Positions 56,001 to 64,000 of a stretch of 64,000 nucleotides of DNA are shown here, piece after piece. The stretch lies in contig NZ_VCRA01000004.1 in assembly GCF_005938385.1 (NCBI RefSeq), positions 436,206-500,205 on the forward strand, in the 5' to 3' direction. The position numbers were made by a program, and so were the translations under genes. Source of the stretch: Paenibacillus mesophilus (lineage in GTDB: Bacteria; Bacillota; Bacilli; Paenibacillales; NBRC-103111). Position 1 is the stretch's first letter. Every line of letters begins with the position of its first letter. The notes beneath the pieces were generated by a model, which was not told the DNA's origin, made no database searches, and was given only the letters and a program-made list of their open reading frames with translations.

Positions 56001-57023
56001 TTAACCCAGCTTCATCAGCTCCGCCGCAGCCGCCTCATCGGTCACCAGCACATCCTCGTGGCCGAATTTCATAACCGCCGCTATCGCTTCGCCTTTGCTT
56101 TTGCCGCCGGCTACCGCGATGACGACTTCCGTAGATTGGATATCCTCCAACCGGAGTCCGACGGTCGGCATTTTGTGGACGACTTTGCCGTTGCGGTCGA
56201 AATAGTAGCCGAACGCTTCCGCAAGCGCACCCTCCGCGACAAGCTCGCCGATCGTTTGCTGATCGACCTTCCTTCGTCTTGCCATCACCATGGCGTCCCC
56301 GATGCCGTGGACGACGATCCGGGCGCTGCGAATGACTTCGACGACTTCCAGTATGTTCGGATCCTGCATGAGAGATACATAAGCTTCTTCGCCCAAATGA
56401 TCGGGAACGTGAAGGAGTCGGTACTGACCTCCCGTTTTCTTGGCCATCGTGGATGCGATCGAGTTCGCCTGAAGCTCCACGCTCTCGCCCAAGCCGCCGC
56501 GGGCGGGTACGAACAGATTGCCTTTCATTTGTACGGAGGCCGTCAGATGATCCGCCACTTCGGCAAGCGTAGAACCGCCCGCCACAGCTACGACATCGTC
56601 CTTGGACGCGTATTTGCGAAGCGCTGTCGCGCCTGCACGGCCAAGCTCCTTCTTCGCCAGCTCCGATTGATCGCAGTCGCCCGGTACGATAATGACCTGG
56701 CGCAGCGAGAACCGTTCGCGCAGCGTTTCCTCAAGCTCCGACAACCCAAGCAGTTCCCTTACGATCGGCTCCATGTCCGCAAGCAGCTTCCGGCCCGCTT
56801 CGCTCAGCTTCATTCCCGATGACTCGGTTACGAGCAAGCCTTGCTCCTTGAGGAAATCGACCTCGGACCGGAGCACGCGCTCCGTCAGCTCCAGATGAGC
56901 GGCCAAAGCCCGTCTGCCGACCACGCCGGTCGTAGAGATATGATGCAAAATCGTATATCTTTTTTTCAATACATCGGTCAAATCCGGCAGCAGCCGCTTC
57001 TGAATATCCAAAATCAGTCTCAT
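56001..57023 (-). CDS. cggR: Central glycolytic genes regulator CggR
   Basis: 340 aa, SorC family: N-terminal HTH (TGVVGRRALAAHLELTERVLRSEVDFLKEQGLL) and a sugar-phosphate-binding domain. Fructose-1,6-bisphosphate is the known inducer of CggR. Operator lies 48 bp upstream of its own start. Heads the operon. Confidence 0.96.
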   Translation of the reverse strand: MRLILDIQKRLLPDLTDVLKKRYTILHHISTTGVVGRRALAAHLELTERVLRSEVDFLKEQGLLVTESSGMKLSEAGRKLLADMEPIVRELLGLSELEETLRERFSLRQVIIVPGDCDQSELAKKELGRAGATALRKYASKDDVVAVAGGSTLAEVADHLTASVQMKGNLFVPARGGLGESVELQANSIASTMAKKTGGQYRLLHVPDHLGEEAYVSLMQDPNILEVVEVIRSARIVVHGIGDAMVMARRRKVDQQTIGELVAEGALAEAFGYYFDRNGKVVHKMPTVGLRLEDIQSTEVVIAVAGGKSKGEAIAAVMKFGHEDVLVTDEAAAAELMKLG

Positions 57024-57070
57024 CGACTACGGACACACTCCCGCTTTCGATTACCGCGGCATGCAATCGG

Positions 57071-57106
57071 GACTTTTATGGTCCCGCATATACATTTTCG
57101 GTCCCG
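57071..57106 (-). promoter_or_regulatory. CggR operator
   Basis: On the minus strand CGGGAC, 6 nt, TGTA, 4 nt, CGGGAC, 6 nt, AGTC: the tandem half-site pattern and exact spacing of the B. subtilis CggR operator with single changes in the TGTC halves. Confidence 0.88.
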
Positions 57107-57119
57107 CTAGTTCATTTTT

Positions 57120-57148
57120 ATTATATGCATCTTTTTCTGAAAATGCAA
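57120..57148 (-). promoter_or_regulatory. SigA promoter of the cggR operon
   Basis: TTGCAT, 17 bp, TATAAT on the minus strand, with the operator just downstream, as expected for roadblock repression. Confidence 0.82.
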
Positions 57149-57292
57149 GCCGACAGAAGCTTGTTCAAACGTAAAAATTTGATGATGTCAAATGTTTCAT
57201 CGAAAAAATTTATACGGAACAGCTTGCAATTTGCCGGCCCATTGTATATAATCAATTTTGCGTCTGAAAACAGCCTAAGACGAACACAATAT

Positions 57293-57364
57293 GCGCTCGT
57301 GGTCCAATGGATATGACGTAGGCCTCCGGAGCCTGAGATCAAGGTTCGATTCCTTGCGAGCGCG
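57293..57364 (+). tRNA. tRNA-Arg (anticodon CCG)
   Basis: Acceptor GCGCTCG/CGAGCGC, anticodon loop CTCCGGA with CCG, T-arm AAGG TTCGATT CCTT. CCA not encoded. Reads CGG codons. Confidence 0.93.
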
Positions 57365-57383
57365 TCATACTATGCAAACGACA

Positions 57384-57407
57384 AAACGCCCTTCGGGCGT
57401 TTTTTTA
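57384..57407 (+). terminator. Terminator after tRNA-Arg
   Basis: AAACGCCC TTCG GGCGTTT followed by more T. Confidence 0.92.
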
Positions 57408-57477
57408 ATTTATCAATATAGATCGCGGTACACGACAGATCAGAGTCGCAAGTATCTGTTATTTTCTTCAAAAATAA

Positions 57478-57517
57478 TTTGACCTTTCTTGACCTTTGAT
57501 CCATTTTGCGCTATTAT
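57478..57517 (+). promoter_or_regulatory. CtsR operator overlapping the clpP promoter
   Basis: TTTGACC TTT CTTGACC (57478-57494), the reverse of the tandem heptad GGTCAAA-NNN-GGTCAAA bound by CtsR with one change. TTGACC also is the -35, with TATTAT 17 bp downstream (57512-57517). So clpP is heat- and stress-induced. The 57518-57707 leader of about 185 nt shows no riboswitch I can name. Confidence 0.88.
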
Positions 57518-57707
57518 AATTTACACATACCCGATATGGGTTGAATCCGCTTGATTCCATTAATCGGGCGAAACTTGAACGGCGGATCTGTAAAATGGTA
57601 TGCGGCTGGGCTTACCGGATGGACAATCCGGAAATAATAGCGAGTAAGCATATCATTTCGGAGCTGCAATTAGGTTTCTTGCCGGAATTCCAAAGGAGGC
57701 TATGGTC

Positions 57708-58289
57708 ATGAGTTTTATTCCAATGGTAGTCGAACAGGACGCTCGCGGCGAACGCGGGTACGATATTTACTCCCGTCTTCTGAAGGACCGCATCATTTTC
57801 CTCGGTACGCCCGTGAACGACGCGGTCGCCAATGCGATTATCGCGCAGATGCTGTTCCTGGCCGCGCAAGACCCGGATAAACACATCAGCCTGTACATCA
57901 ACAGCCCGGGCGGCTCGATTACGGCCGGCATGGCGATTTACGATACGATGCAGTTCATCAAACCTGACGTTTCCACCATTTGCGTCGGCATGGCCGCCTC
58001 GATGGGCGCGTTCCTGCTCGCTGCAGGAGCCAAAGGCAAGCGCTTCGCACTGCCCAACAGCGAAGTGATGATCCACCAGCCGCTCGGCGGAGCCGAAGGC
58101 CAGGCAAGCGACATCGAGATTCGCGCGAAGCGGATCATCAAGCTGCGCGAGAAGCTGAACGGAATTTTGGCCGAACGCAGCGGTCAGCCGCTTGAGCGGA
58201 TCGACAAAGACACGGACCGCGACTATTTCATGAGCGCTGAAGAAGCCGTCAACTACGGCCTGGTCGACAAGGTCGTAACGAAAATATAA
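57708..58289 (+). CDS. clpP: ATP-dependent Clp protease proteolytic subunit
   Basis: 193 aa. Catalytic Ser98 in GMAASMGAF, His123 in MIHQPLGG, Asp near 172 in [12 protein letters not shown] 57708 has AAAGGAGG 8 nt upstream. It forms the barrel used by ClpX/ClpC. Single gene under CtsR. Confidence 0.98.
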   Translation: MSFIPMVVEQDARGERGYDIYSRLLKDRIIFLGTPVNDAVANAIIAQMLFLAAQDPDKHISLYINSPGGSITAGMAIYDTMQFIKPDVSTICVGMAASMGAFLLAAGAKGKRFALPNSEVMIHQPLGGAEGQASDIEIRAKRIIKLREKLNGILAERSGQPLERIDKDTDRDYFMSAEEAVNYGLVDKVVTKI

Positions 58290-58305
58290 CATTCTGCAAA
58301 ACGAA

Positions 58306-58341
58306 GAAGCTTGAAGAACCGACCACCGGTCTTCAAGCTTC
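58306..58341. terminator. Bidirectional hairpin after clpP
   Basis: GAAGCTTGAAG and CTTCAAGCTTC are perfect complements around 14 nt, with a further inner pairing; short T run (TTT) follows. It separates convergent genes. Confidence 0.82.
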
Positions 58342-58371
58342 TTTGCCGTTTCCGCAGGCGCCGCCGCCGCT

Positions 58372-60321
58372 CTATTTGCCCACCCATCCGGTAGAGCCGC
58401 TGCCGCTCTCTTTCACATACAAAGTCTGTGCGGAACCGCCATCTCTGCGAAGGAACACGGACCCGCCAGGCGCGCTCTGCACGCCTTCGGGCGAGCCGCT
58501 GCCGGCCATAATGCCCGTCCCCCCATACAGCCACGTAACAGGTCCATTCAACGTGCTGTTGGCGACCGACGCCCCTTCCTGCCCGCCCAATGAATCGTAT
58601 CCGTTGGCGAACATATTGCCGACTACGTTCATATGGACGGCCGCACCGGTCACCCGCATGCCGGAAGAGGCTTCGTTTCCGACTTTTGCCGTCATATTCA
58701 TGGCCACAATGAGCATATCGCCCGCCAACGTCGAGAAATATAACGAATAGGTTGCTGCACCGAGCACCGTATTGCCTATAACCGTAAGATTCGGAACCCT
58801 GTACATATGGATCGCGGTAGTCACATTCGCGCCGTCGCCGATAATCACGTTGTTCGCCACCGTAATCGCGCCGAAGGCTCCGGCCGGCGAAGCGCCGAAT
58901 TCTTCGGCTACGATTCGGCAGCCTCTCAAGCTGTTTCCGGCGATGACGATTCCGGTAGTCAGCTTATTCGGCTCGTCCGAATAGCCTTGACGCGTCACGC
59001 GTATTCCTTTTGCATTCGAGGTGCCGGTGATTGCGTTTCCCGTAATCGTGACATCGATCGAATCGTCTACCCATATGCCGTTGACGTTATCGGTGCACGT
59101 ATTTCCCGTAACGGCGATCAGCTTCCCGCCATTTTCAATCTGGATGCCTGCCGCGTTTGGCCCGGACCCGGTGACGGAACAGCCGGTAACGGTTGCGTCA
59201 TGCACGCCGTACAGACCTACTGCCGCGGACGTAACCGGATCATGTATATGGCACGACTCTACCGTAACACGGCTGATCCGACCGTTCGGAGTCGACCGAA
59301 AGTTGATGCCTCCGCTGCTTTTCGCCGTCTTGTCATGGTAAGAACGGACGCCTCGCACGATAATGTTCCGGGCCGTCTTGCCCGAACCGTCCGAGAAATG
59401 GAACTTGACCGGGTGCCAAGAACGGTAGACGGTAACGTTCTCGATCGTAACATTCTCGATATGGACGGACAGCGAAGCGTCGAACCCGTCGCCGGCCCCG
59501 AATTCGATGCTGGATAAGTTGCCTCCCGGCGAGATCGGATACGTATTCTCGATCCGCAAGCTCCGAATGGAAATATGAGAGCCCTCTAAATAAAACAGAA
59601 CTCGTCTATTCGTGTACGTAATCGCTTGCGTCACGGACGTGCCGGCCGTCCCGGCAATCGTAACGTTGGCGGGGACACGCAGGGCATAGCCGAAGTCGAG
59701 AGAGCCCGGCGTCTGAAACGTATAGCGGGACGCTATAAGGTACGTTCCCGGAGGGAGGAATGCTTCGCCGCCGACTTCCGCCGCTGCGTTGATCGCCTTC
59801 TGTATAGCGGCGGTGTCGTCCTGGATGCCGTCGCCCGAAGCCCCGAACCAGTTGACCGGAAAGACGCCGTTTACTTGCATTCTTTTGAACCGCGCACCGT
59901 ACAACGAAACAAGAATGGTACCTGTATTATCGGATGTCAAAGCATCTGCCGGATCGTATCGGAAATATCCTTCCTTGCCGGGATCGGTCAAATAGTACAG
60001 GTCGGCATCCGGGGCCGTCGTCATAGCTCGCAGCTCCGCCATGGACGCACACTGCGCGCACCATTCGTCCGGCCCCGGGTTGCCTGGGCCATATACCGAG
60101 TCGTTTACCCCTAGATGCCGTCCCGGACCGCTCGCGCTCGCTTGGAGCAGCCCGCCCGCAGCGAATGCTACGCCGGCTGTCCCTATTGCGGCCAGCATCT
60201 TTCTCCGGCTGATCGCACGTCCCCGATTCGGATCGCTATGCCGGCCATCACAATCGAGATTGCCGGGATTAGTCAAATCTCGGGCGGTGTCCTGCCGCCC
60301 ATAGTTTTCCCTGTCGTTCAT
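58372..60321 (-). CDS. Tat-exported right-handed beta-helix protein (pectate-lyase superfamily)
   Basis: 649 aa. Twin-arginine signal SRRKMLAAIGTAGVAFAAGG preceded by an unusually long, polar stretch of about 37 residues. NWFGASGDGIQDDTAAIQKA marks the pectate-lyase-3/tailspike-type entry to a beta-helix, followed by repeated turns such as VTGCSVTGSGPNAAGIQI and VTITGNAITGTSNAKGI. A Gly-rich C-terminus. Probably acts on or binds polysaccharide outside the cell. It lies 69 nt downstream of an AraC-type gene in the same direction. Confidence 0.87.
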   Translation of the reverse strand: MNDRENYGRQDTARDLTNPGNLDCDGRHSDPNRGRAISRRKMLAAIGTAGVAFAAGGLLQASASGPGRHLGVNDSVYGPGNPGPDEWCAQCASMAELRAMTTAPDADLYYLTDPGKEGYFRYDPADALTSDNTGTILVSLYGARFKRMQVNGVFPVNWFGASGDGIQDDTAAIQKAINAAAEVGGEAFLPPGTYLIASRYTFQTPGSLDFGYALRVPANVTIAGTAGTSVTQAITYTNRRVLFYLEGSHISIRSLRIENTYPISPGGNLSSIEFGAGDGFDASLSVHIENVTIENVTVYRSWHPVKFHFSDGSGKTARNIIVRGVRSYHDKTAKSSGGINFRSTPNGRISRVTVESCHIHDPVTSAAVGLYGVHDATVTGCSVTGSGPNAAGIQIENGGKLIAVTGNTCTDNVNGIWVDDSIDVTITGNAITGTSNAKGIRVTRQGYSDEPNKLTTGIVIAGNSLRGCRIVAEEFGASPAGAFGAITVANNVIIGDGANVTTAIHMYRVPNLTVIGNTVLGAATYSLYFSTLAGDMLIVAMNMTAKVGNEASSGMRVTGAAVHMNVVGNMFANGYDSLGGQEGASVANSTLNGPVTWLYGGTGIMAGSGSPEGVQSAPGGSVFLRRDGGSAQTLYVKESGSGSTGWVGK

Positions 60322-60390
60322 CGTAATCCACTCCTCGCTAGAAACGATCTGCAGATTATCCGGAGGGAAACCGCTTTCAAATTTGAAATG

Positions 60391-61266
60391 TCATTTCCGC
60401 TGTTGAAGCGGCCCGCCCGCCGAATGAGCCAGTTTTTTGTACGTTTCCGGCGTATGCCCGACCTGCTTTTTGAATAGCCGGCTGAAATGGGCCAAATGCT
60501 TGAACCCGACTTCATAGCACACCTGGGTCACGGAAACTTCCTTTTCGTACAGAAACAAAATTTTCGCCTGATTGATGCGCCGTTCGTATAAATAGTCGGT
60601 TATCGTTTTACCCGTCGCTTCGCGAAACAATTTCATCAAATGAAACTTGCTGATGTGAACTTCTTTGACGAGATCGTCCAGCTTCAAATCTTCCATGAAA
60701 TGCAGATCGATGAAGCCGATCAGCCTCTCCACATACTGCTCCCGCTCCGAATCGCTGCTCCGCTTCTCCTCGATGACCGAGCGGCCTTGAACAAGGATGA
60801 ACATGAGCAGGTCGTAGAACGCCATCAGGAAGCGGTTGTAATGGACAATGTCATTCCGATAGTAGAACCGGTTGATTCGCTCCAAAATGTCCTCACATTC
60901 CTCCTTCGCTTCGGGCGATAGACGGAAGTGATGATTTTTAAGCACATTAAACGGCTTCAACGGATCGCAGGAACGCAAATTCGCATCGAAAATTTGCACC
61001 AAATACGGGTCGAACGAAAACATCGTGCGAACGTACTCGGACGGCTCGTATACTTTTGGACCATGGGGCGTCATGCCGTTCATAATAATCAGATCGCCGG
61101 GCGCAAGACGGATGATCCGCTCCCCCAACATGTAGTCGCAGTCGCCGCTGTGGAAATAGTAAATTTCGTATTGCGGATGCGTGTGGAAAAAGGACAAGCC
61201 GTTCTTCAACCCTCTCCAGTTGTAGTAATAGTCCGTCAATACACGATAAGGATGTCGTGGATTCAT
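60391..61266 (-). CDS. AraC-family regulator with N-terminal cupin
   Basis: 291 aa. Cupin sensor (HTHPQYEIYYFHSGDCDYMLGERIIRLAPGD, quoted in part) and a C-terminal double HTH (VHISKFHLMKLFREATG...SVTQVCYEVGFKHLAHFSRLFKKQVGHTPETY). Such regulators in this group respond to sugars and control glycan-use genes. Likely controls the divergent binding protein and the downstream beta-helix protein. Confidence 0.93.
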   Translation of the reverse strand: MNPRHPYRVLTDYYYNWRGLKNGLSFFHTHPQYEIYYFHSGDCDYMLGERIIRLAPGDLIIMNGMTPHGPKVYEPSEYVRTMFSFDPYLVQIFDANLRSCDPLKPFNVLKNHHFRLSPEAKEECEDILERINRFYYRNDIVHYNRFLMAFYDLLMFILVQGRSVIEEKRSSDSEREQYVERLIGFIDLHFMEDLKLDDLVKEVHISKFHLMKLFREATGKTITDYLYERRINQAKILFLYEKEVSVTQVCYEVGFKHLAHFSRLFKKQVGHTPETYKKLAHSAGGPLQQRK

Positions 61267-61688
61267 CTGGTCGGGCTCTCCTTCCCTGAACCGGGCATAA
61301 ATTCTGCATAACGATCGTCAAGCCGAGAAGCGGATGTTTATTGGAATCATTATACAACAGAACCGGACAGGCGGCGAGGTTGCCCCGTTGGCTTCACCCC
61401 TTTGGTTGGATGGGGATATGGTTCTCCCCAAATGTAGCACATCGGCGGCGGTTCCGTTTGATCCTGATTTCGCTAATGACGGCTGCCATTTGATTCGGAT
61501 TGCGATATTGACCGCTTCGGTCGCTCGAATCGGGCGGCTCTTTTTCGTCGTACCGCAGAAACCGCAACTTCAATCAAATCGCCGTTGAATTGCCGCAATG
61601 CCGATCAATTCGCCCAAAATAATCTGTGCTATAGTTACTCATGCGACCGATTTCCATCGTTTGCAAATTAAAGACGAGGTGAGCACAG
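61267..61688. other. Intergenic region between araC-type and binding-protein genes (422 bp)
   Basis: No credible gene. A -10-like TATAGT lies at 61630-61635 for the plus-strand gene, without a good -35, consistent with an activated promoter. No clear AraC repeat was identified by eye. Confidence 0.45.
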
Positions 61689-63032
61689 TTGGCCAAATTA
61701 AAAAAACAAGGATGGGGCGTCATTTTGGCGGCAACCGCGGTCTTGCTGACAACCGCCTGCGGGTCGGGGGCTGGCGGCGGTGCGGGTACGAAGGACGGGG
61801 ACTCCAAGCAAGCGCAATCGCCCGAACAAACTCCGCCGAAGCCGGTCGAGCTCGTATTCTATGACGGGGGAGGCGACTGGCCGGCAGAACGGTTTCAAAG
61901 GGAAATCGGCGAGCCGATCAAGAAGAAATTTCCGCATATTACCCCTACGTTCGTCCCCTATACGAACGGGAAGAAGGTGCAGGAAATGATCACGGCCGGG
62001 CAACAGCTGGACGTCATTTTCAGCTCGACCGGCTTGGTATACAACAACGTGCTTCAATACAATCTACAGTACGACATTACTCCACTAATTCAAAAGTACA
62101 AGTACGATTTGAATCAAATCGAGCCGATGGCCGTGGATCAGTTGAAGCAGCTTGCAAACGGCGGCATGTACGGGCTGCCGGTCTTCATGTCCCCGTCGCC
62201 GCTGTATTACAATAAAGATATTTTCAATAAATTCGGCGTCGCTTATCCCAAGGACGGCATGACGTGGGATGAGCTTTACACATTGGCCAAGCAGCTTACC
62301 CGGGAAGAAGGAGGAGTGCAGTACCGCGGCTTCTTCGCTTCGATCTCCCATTTGGCCAGGCTGAACCAGCTTTCCTACCGGACCGTAGATCCGGCTACCA
62401 ATAAAGCGACCTTGGATAACGACAATTGGAAAGCATTCATGAACAACATCGTCCGCTTCTACGAAATTCCCGGCTACAAGATGGACGCCAATCTGACCTT
62501 CGTTACCAACAAGCGGAATAAGTTCATTCAGGAGAAGTCGGTCGCCATGTGGCTGCCCGTCAGCACGCAGCATACGGCGCAGGAGCTGGCCGACCTGAAC
62601 TGGGATATCGCTTCGTTTCCGGTCGACAAGCAGAAGCCCGGCGTAGGTCCGCAGCCGTACCCGAACGCCTTCTGGCTGACGAGCATAAGCAAGGAAAAGG
62701 ACGCGGCGTTCCAAGCAATCGCATACTTGGCATCCGAATCGTTCCAATTGCCGGGAGTGAAGCGCGGCGAATTCGTATCCGCGCTCAAGAGCGAGACTCT
62801 GCGCAAATCGTTCGGCCAAGAATCCGACTTGTATAAAGGTAAAAATGTTAAAGCGATGCTGCCGGCCTCGTTCGCTCCGGCCGTGCCGATTACTCGCTTC
62901 AATAGCATCGCCGAGTCGAACTTGCTGACCGCCTTCAACGATATTATTTTGGGCAAGAAGGATGTCAATACCGCACTGCGATCGGCCGATGAAGCTTCCA
63001 ACAAAAAAGTTCAGGAAGAGCTTAGCAAATAA
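61689..63032 (+). CDS. Extracellular solute-binding lipoprotein (family 1)
   Basis: 447 aa. Signal peptide with lipobox LLTTAC (Cys24), Gly-rich linker, then a family-1 binding-protein fold (PVFMSPSPLYYNKDIFNKFG, AMWLPVSTQHTAQEL). Captures an oligosaccharide for an ABC importer whose permease genes are not beside it. TTG start with GAGGTGA 8 nt upstream. Followed by its own terminator. Confidence 0.92.
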   Translation: MAKLKKQGWGVILAATAVLLTTACGSGAGGGAGTKDGDSKQAQSPEQTPPKPVELVFYDGGGDWPAERFQREIGEPIKKKFPHITPTFVPYTNGKKVQEMITAGQQLDVIFSSTGLVYNNVLQYNLQYDITPLIQKYKYDLNQIEPMAVDQLKQLANGGMYGLPVFMSPSPLYYNKDIFNKFGVAYPKDGMTWDELYTLAKQLTREEGGVQYRGFFASISHLARLNQLSYRTVDPATNKATLDNDNWKAFMNNIVRFYEIPGYKMDANLTFVTNKRNKFIQEKSVAMWLPVSTQHTAQELADLNWDIASFPVDKQKPGVGPQPYPNAFWLTSISKEKDAAFQAIAYLASESFQLPGVKRGEFVSALKSETLRKSFGQESDLYKGKNVKAMLPASFAPAVPITRFNSIAESNLLTAFNDIILGKKDVNTALRSADEASNKKVQEELSK

Positions 63033-63046
63033 ACGGCCAAGCAGCG

Positions 63047-63087
63047 AAAAAACCTTCACTCCACTAAAAAGTGGGTGAAGGTTTTTT
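63047..63087. terminator. Bidirectional terminator
   Basis: AAAAAACCTTCAC and GTGAAGGTTTTTT are perfect complements around an inner TCCACTAAAAAGTGG. Confidence 0.95.
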
Positions 63088-63101
63088 GGTGTCAAGCCAT
63101 T

Positions 63102-64000
63102 CTAATCGAGCGGATAGAAGATCAAATTAATCGGGAACGCTGAGCCCGCAGGCGGCGTGAACTCGATATCGAGCGACGGCTCCTTGCCGGTCGTGCGCGC
63201 GAGCAGCTGCACGGTTTCGAACGCCGTGATAACGCCGGAGGTCGGTGCCAGCACGAACTCGCCGTTGATTTTGAACGGGCCTTTGAACGGACCGCCGCGG
63301 GCTTGGAGCAGGATCGCCATTTTCCGGGGCTTCTCCGAGTGGATTTTGTAAACTACGCCGTAGTTGCCGTCATCCGTCACTTCTTTTTTGCGGGTAGGGT
63401 CATAACCGATCTGCCATTGATCGTACTCGTTGTCTCCGAAAATGAGACGGGTCGATTCCGTAAACCAGCTGGCGTCAATGTCCCATCGCTTCTCCGTGAT
63501 CGGGAACGTGCCCCGGATATGCTGATCGTTGGGCAGCTGCTTGTACAGCAGCGGGTACATCGAGATCGGCGTCTCGATGCTTGCATCCATAGCCATAAAC
63601 GCAAAATCCACCGGACCGTCCGTCTCCACGTCATAAATGACGTTCACGCCTTGCCCCGGCAAGAAGTCCGGCATTTGCACATACGTCCGCGACTCGCCCG
63701 GCGGAACCACGATTTCCCCTTTGGGAGCGTCGCCCAGCAAAAATTCGACGGATGCCTCATGGCCGATCAAATTGGCGTATATGGATGGATACACTTCGCC
63801 TTTATTCGTTGTCTTGATCGTGACCGGTTTCTTGCCCGAATTCGTCGCCATAATGACGAACTGAACCTTCTCCTTCATCCCATTGACGTGATCCGCATAC
63901 AGCCGCGCTTTGCCGTTCACCGTGTCGGCATAGAAGATGCCCTTCTCCTCGAACGTTTCCGGACTGTCGCTGACGAGCAGCTTGCGGGAACGGTCTTCGG
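63102..64000 (-). CDS. Large secreted or surface protein, C-terminal part (5' end outside window)
   Basis: The frame stays open to the last base. About 299 residues are visible: RKLLVSDSPETFEEKGIFYAD, then beta-rich segments (VQFVIMATNSGKKPVTIKTTN, VVPPGESRTYVQMPDF). It resembles the C-terminal part of Paenibacillus proteins with copper-amine-oxidase-N (stalk) domains, from memory of the family; no such domain lies in the visible part. No catalytic motif seen. Confidence 0.75.
   Translation of the reverse strand, partial: EDRSRKLLVSDSPETFEEKGIFYADTVNGKARLYADHVNGMKEKVQFVIMATNSGKKPVTIKTTNKGEVYPSIYANLIGHEASVEFLLGDAPKGEIVVPPGESRTYVQMPDFLPGQGVNVIYDVETDGPVDFAFMAMDASIETPISMYPLLYKQLPNDQHIRGTFPITEKRWDIDASWFTESTRLIFGDNEYDQWQIGYDPTRKKEVTDDGNYGVVYKIHSEKPRKMAILLQARGGPFKGPFKINGEFVLAPTSGVITAFETVQLLARTTGKEPSLDIEFTPPAGSAFPINLIFYPLD

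Noticed and set aside
57518-57707. Riboswitch or T-box in the long clpP leader
   Set aside because: No T-box sequence or known aptamer core found; the CtsR box explains the control.

Overview
The window reads as chromosome from a GC-rich, spore-forming, motile Firmicute of the Paenibacillus/Cohnella kind. The basis is a B-A-C germinant-receptor operon, a Cse60-like sporulation protein, the cggR-gapA-pgk-tpiA-gpmI-eno glycolytic operon with a CggR operator, a CtsR-controlled clpP, a secG-rnr-smpB-ssrA block, and extracellular glycan-type genes (substrate-binding lipoprotein, AraC regulator, beta-helix protein). No assignment below genus-group level is possible from the sequence alone.

Layout. 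1-1.5 kb: end of a sensor kinase and its response regulator. 1.5-5.9 kb: an apparent peptide-export locus, with a 53-aa double-glycine-leader peptide (minus strand, too short for ordinary gene calling) divergent from a leaderless parvulin-type PPIase and a 1,021-aa transporter that fuses two cyclic-nucleotide-binding domains, a C39 leader peptidase and an ABC exporter. 6-11 kb: Rrf2 regulator, thioesterase, and an mcp-cheW-cheA operon. 11.6-17.6 kb: gerB-gerA-gerC and a second two-component system. 17.9-25.9 kb: hydrolases, tetR-yhgE, and quinone-stress-type genes (MhqO-like, two MhqD-like esterases, DoxX) with an MhqR-like box. 26-28.4 kb: YdjO-like protein, cold-shock protein, Cse60-like protein, GreA/B-type factor. 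28.5-31.9 kb: a second ABC transporter carrying a cyclic-nucleotide-binding domain, with two degenerate GNAT proteins around a 31-aa peptide gene. 32-39.4 kb: GNAT, NlpC/P60 lipoprotein, a sigma factor fused to a peptidase-like domain and coupled to a leaderless solute-binding protein, and two tandem flavoproteins. 39.4-44.8 kb: a mosaic accessory region next to ssrA with degenerate ssrA-end repeats, an IS3 remnant, an ssrA fragment and an AT-rich double-HEPN gene, but also ddh and rplY. 44.8-58.3 kb: conserved core (ssrA, smpB, rnr, secG, glycolysis, tRNA-Arg, clpP). 58.4-64 kb: Tat-exported beta-helix protein, AraC regulator, solute-binding lipoprotein, and a secreted protein running off the window.

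Most noteworthy are the two peptide/ABC loci that both use cyclic-nucleotide-binding domains; the sigma factor fused to a C39/BtrH-like domain; a roughly 60-nt 5' leader element shared by the Cse60-like and L25 genes, with compensatory stem changes; and the decayed ssrA-linked island. All functional statements rest on motifs and context seen here. No database search was possible.
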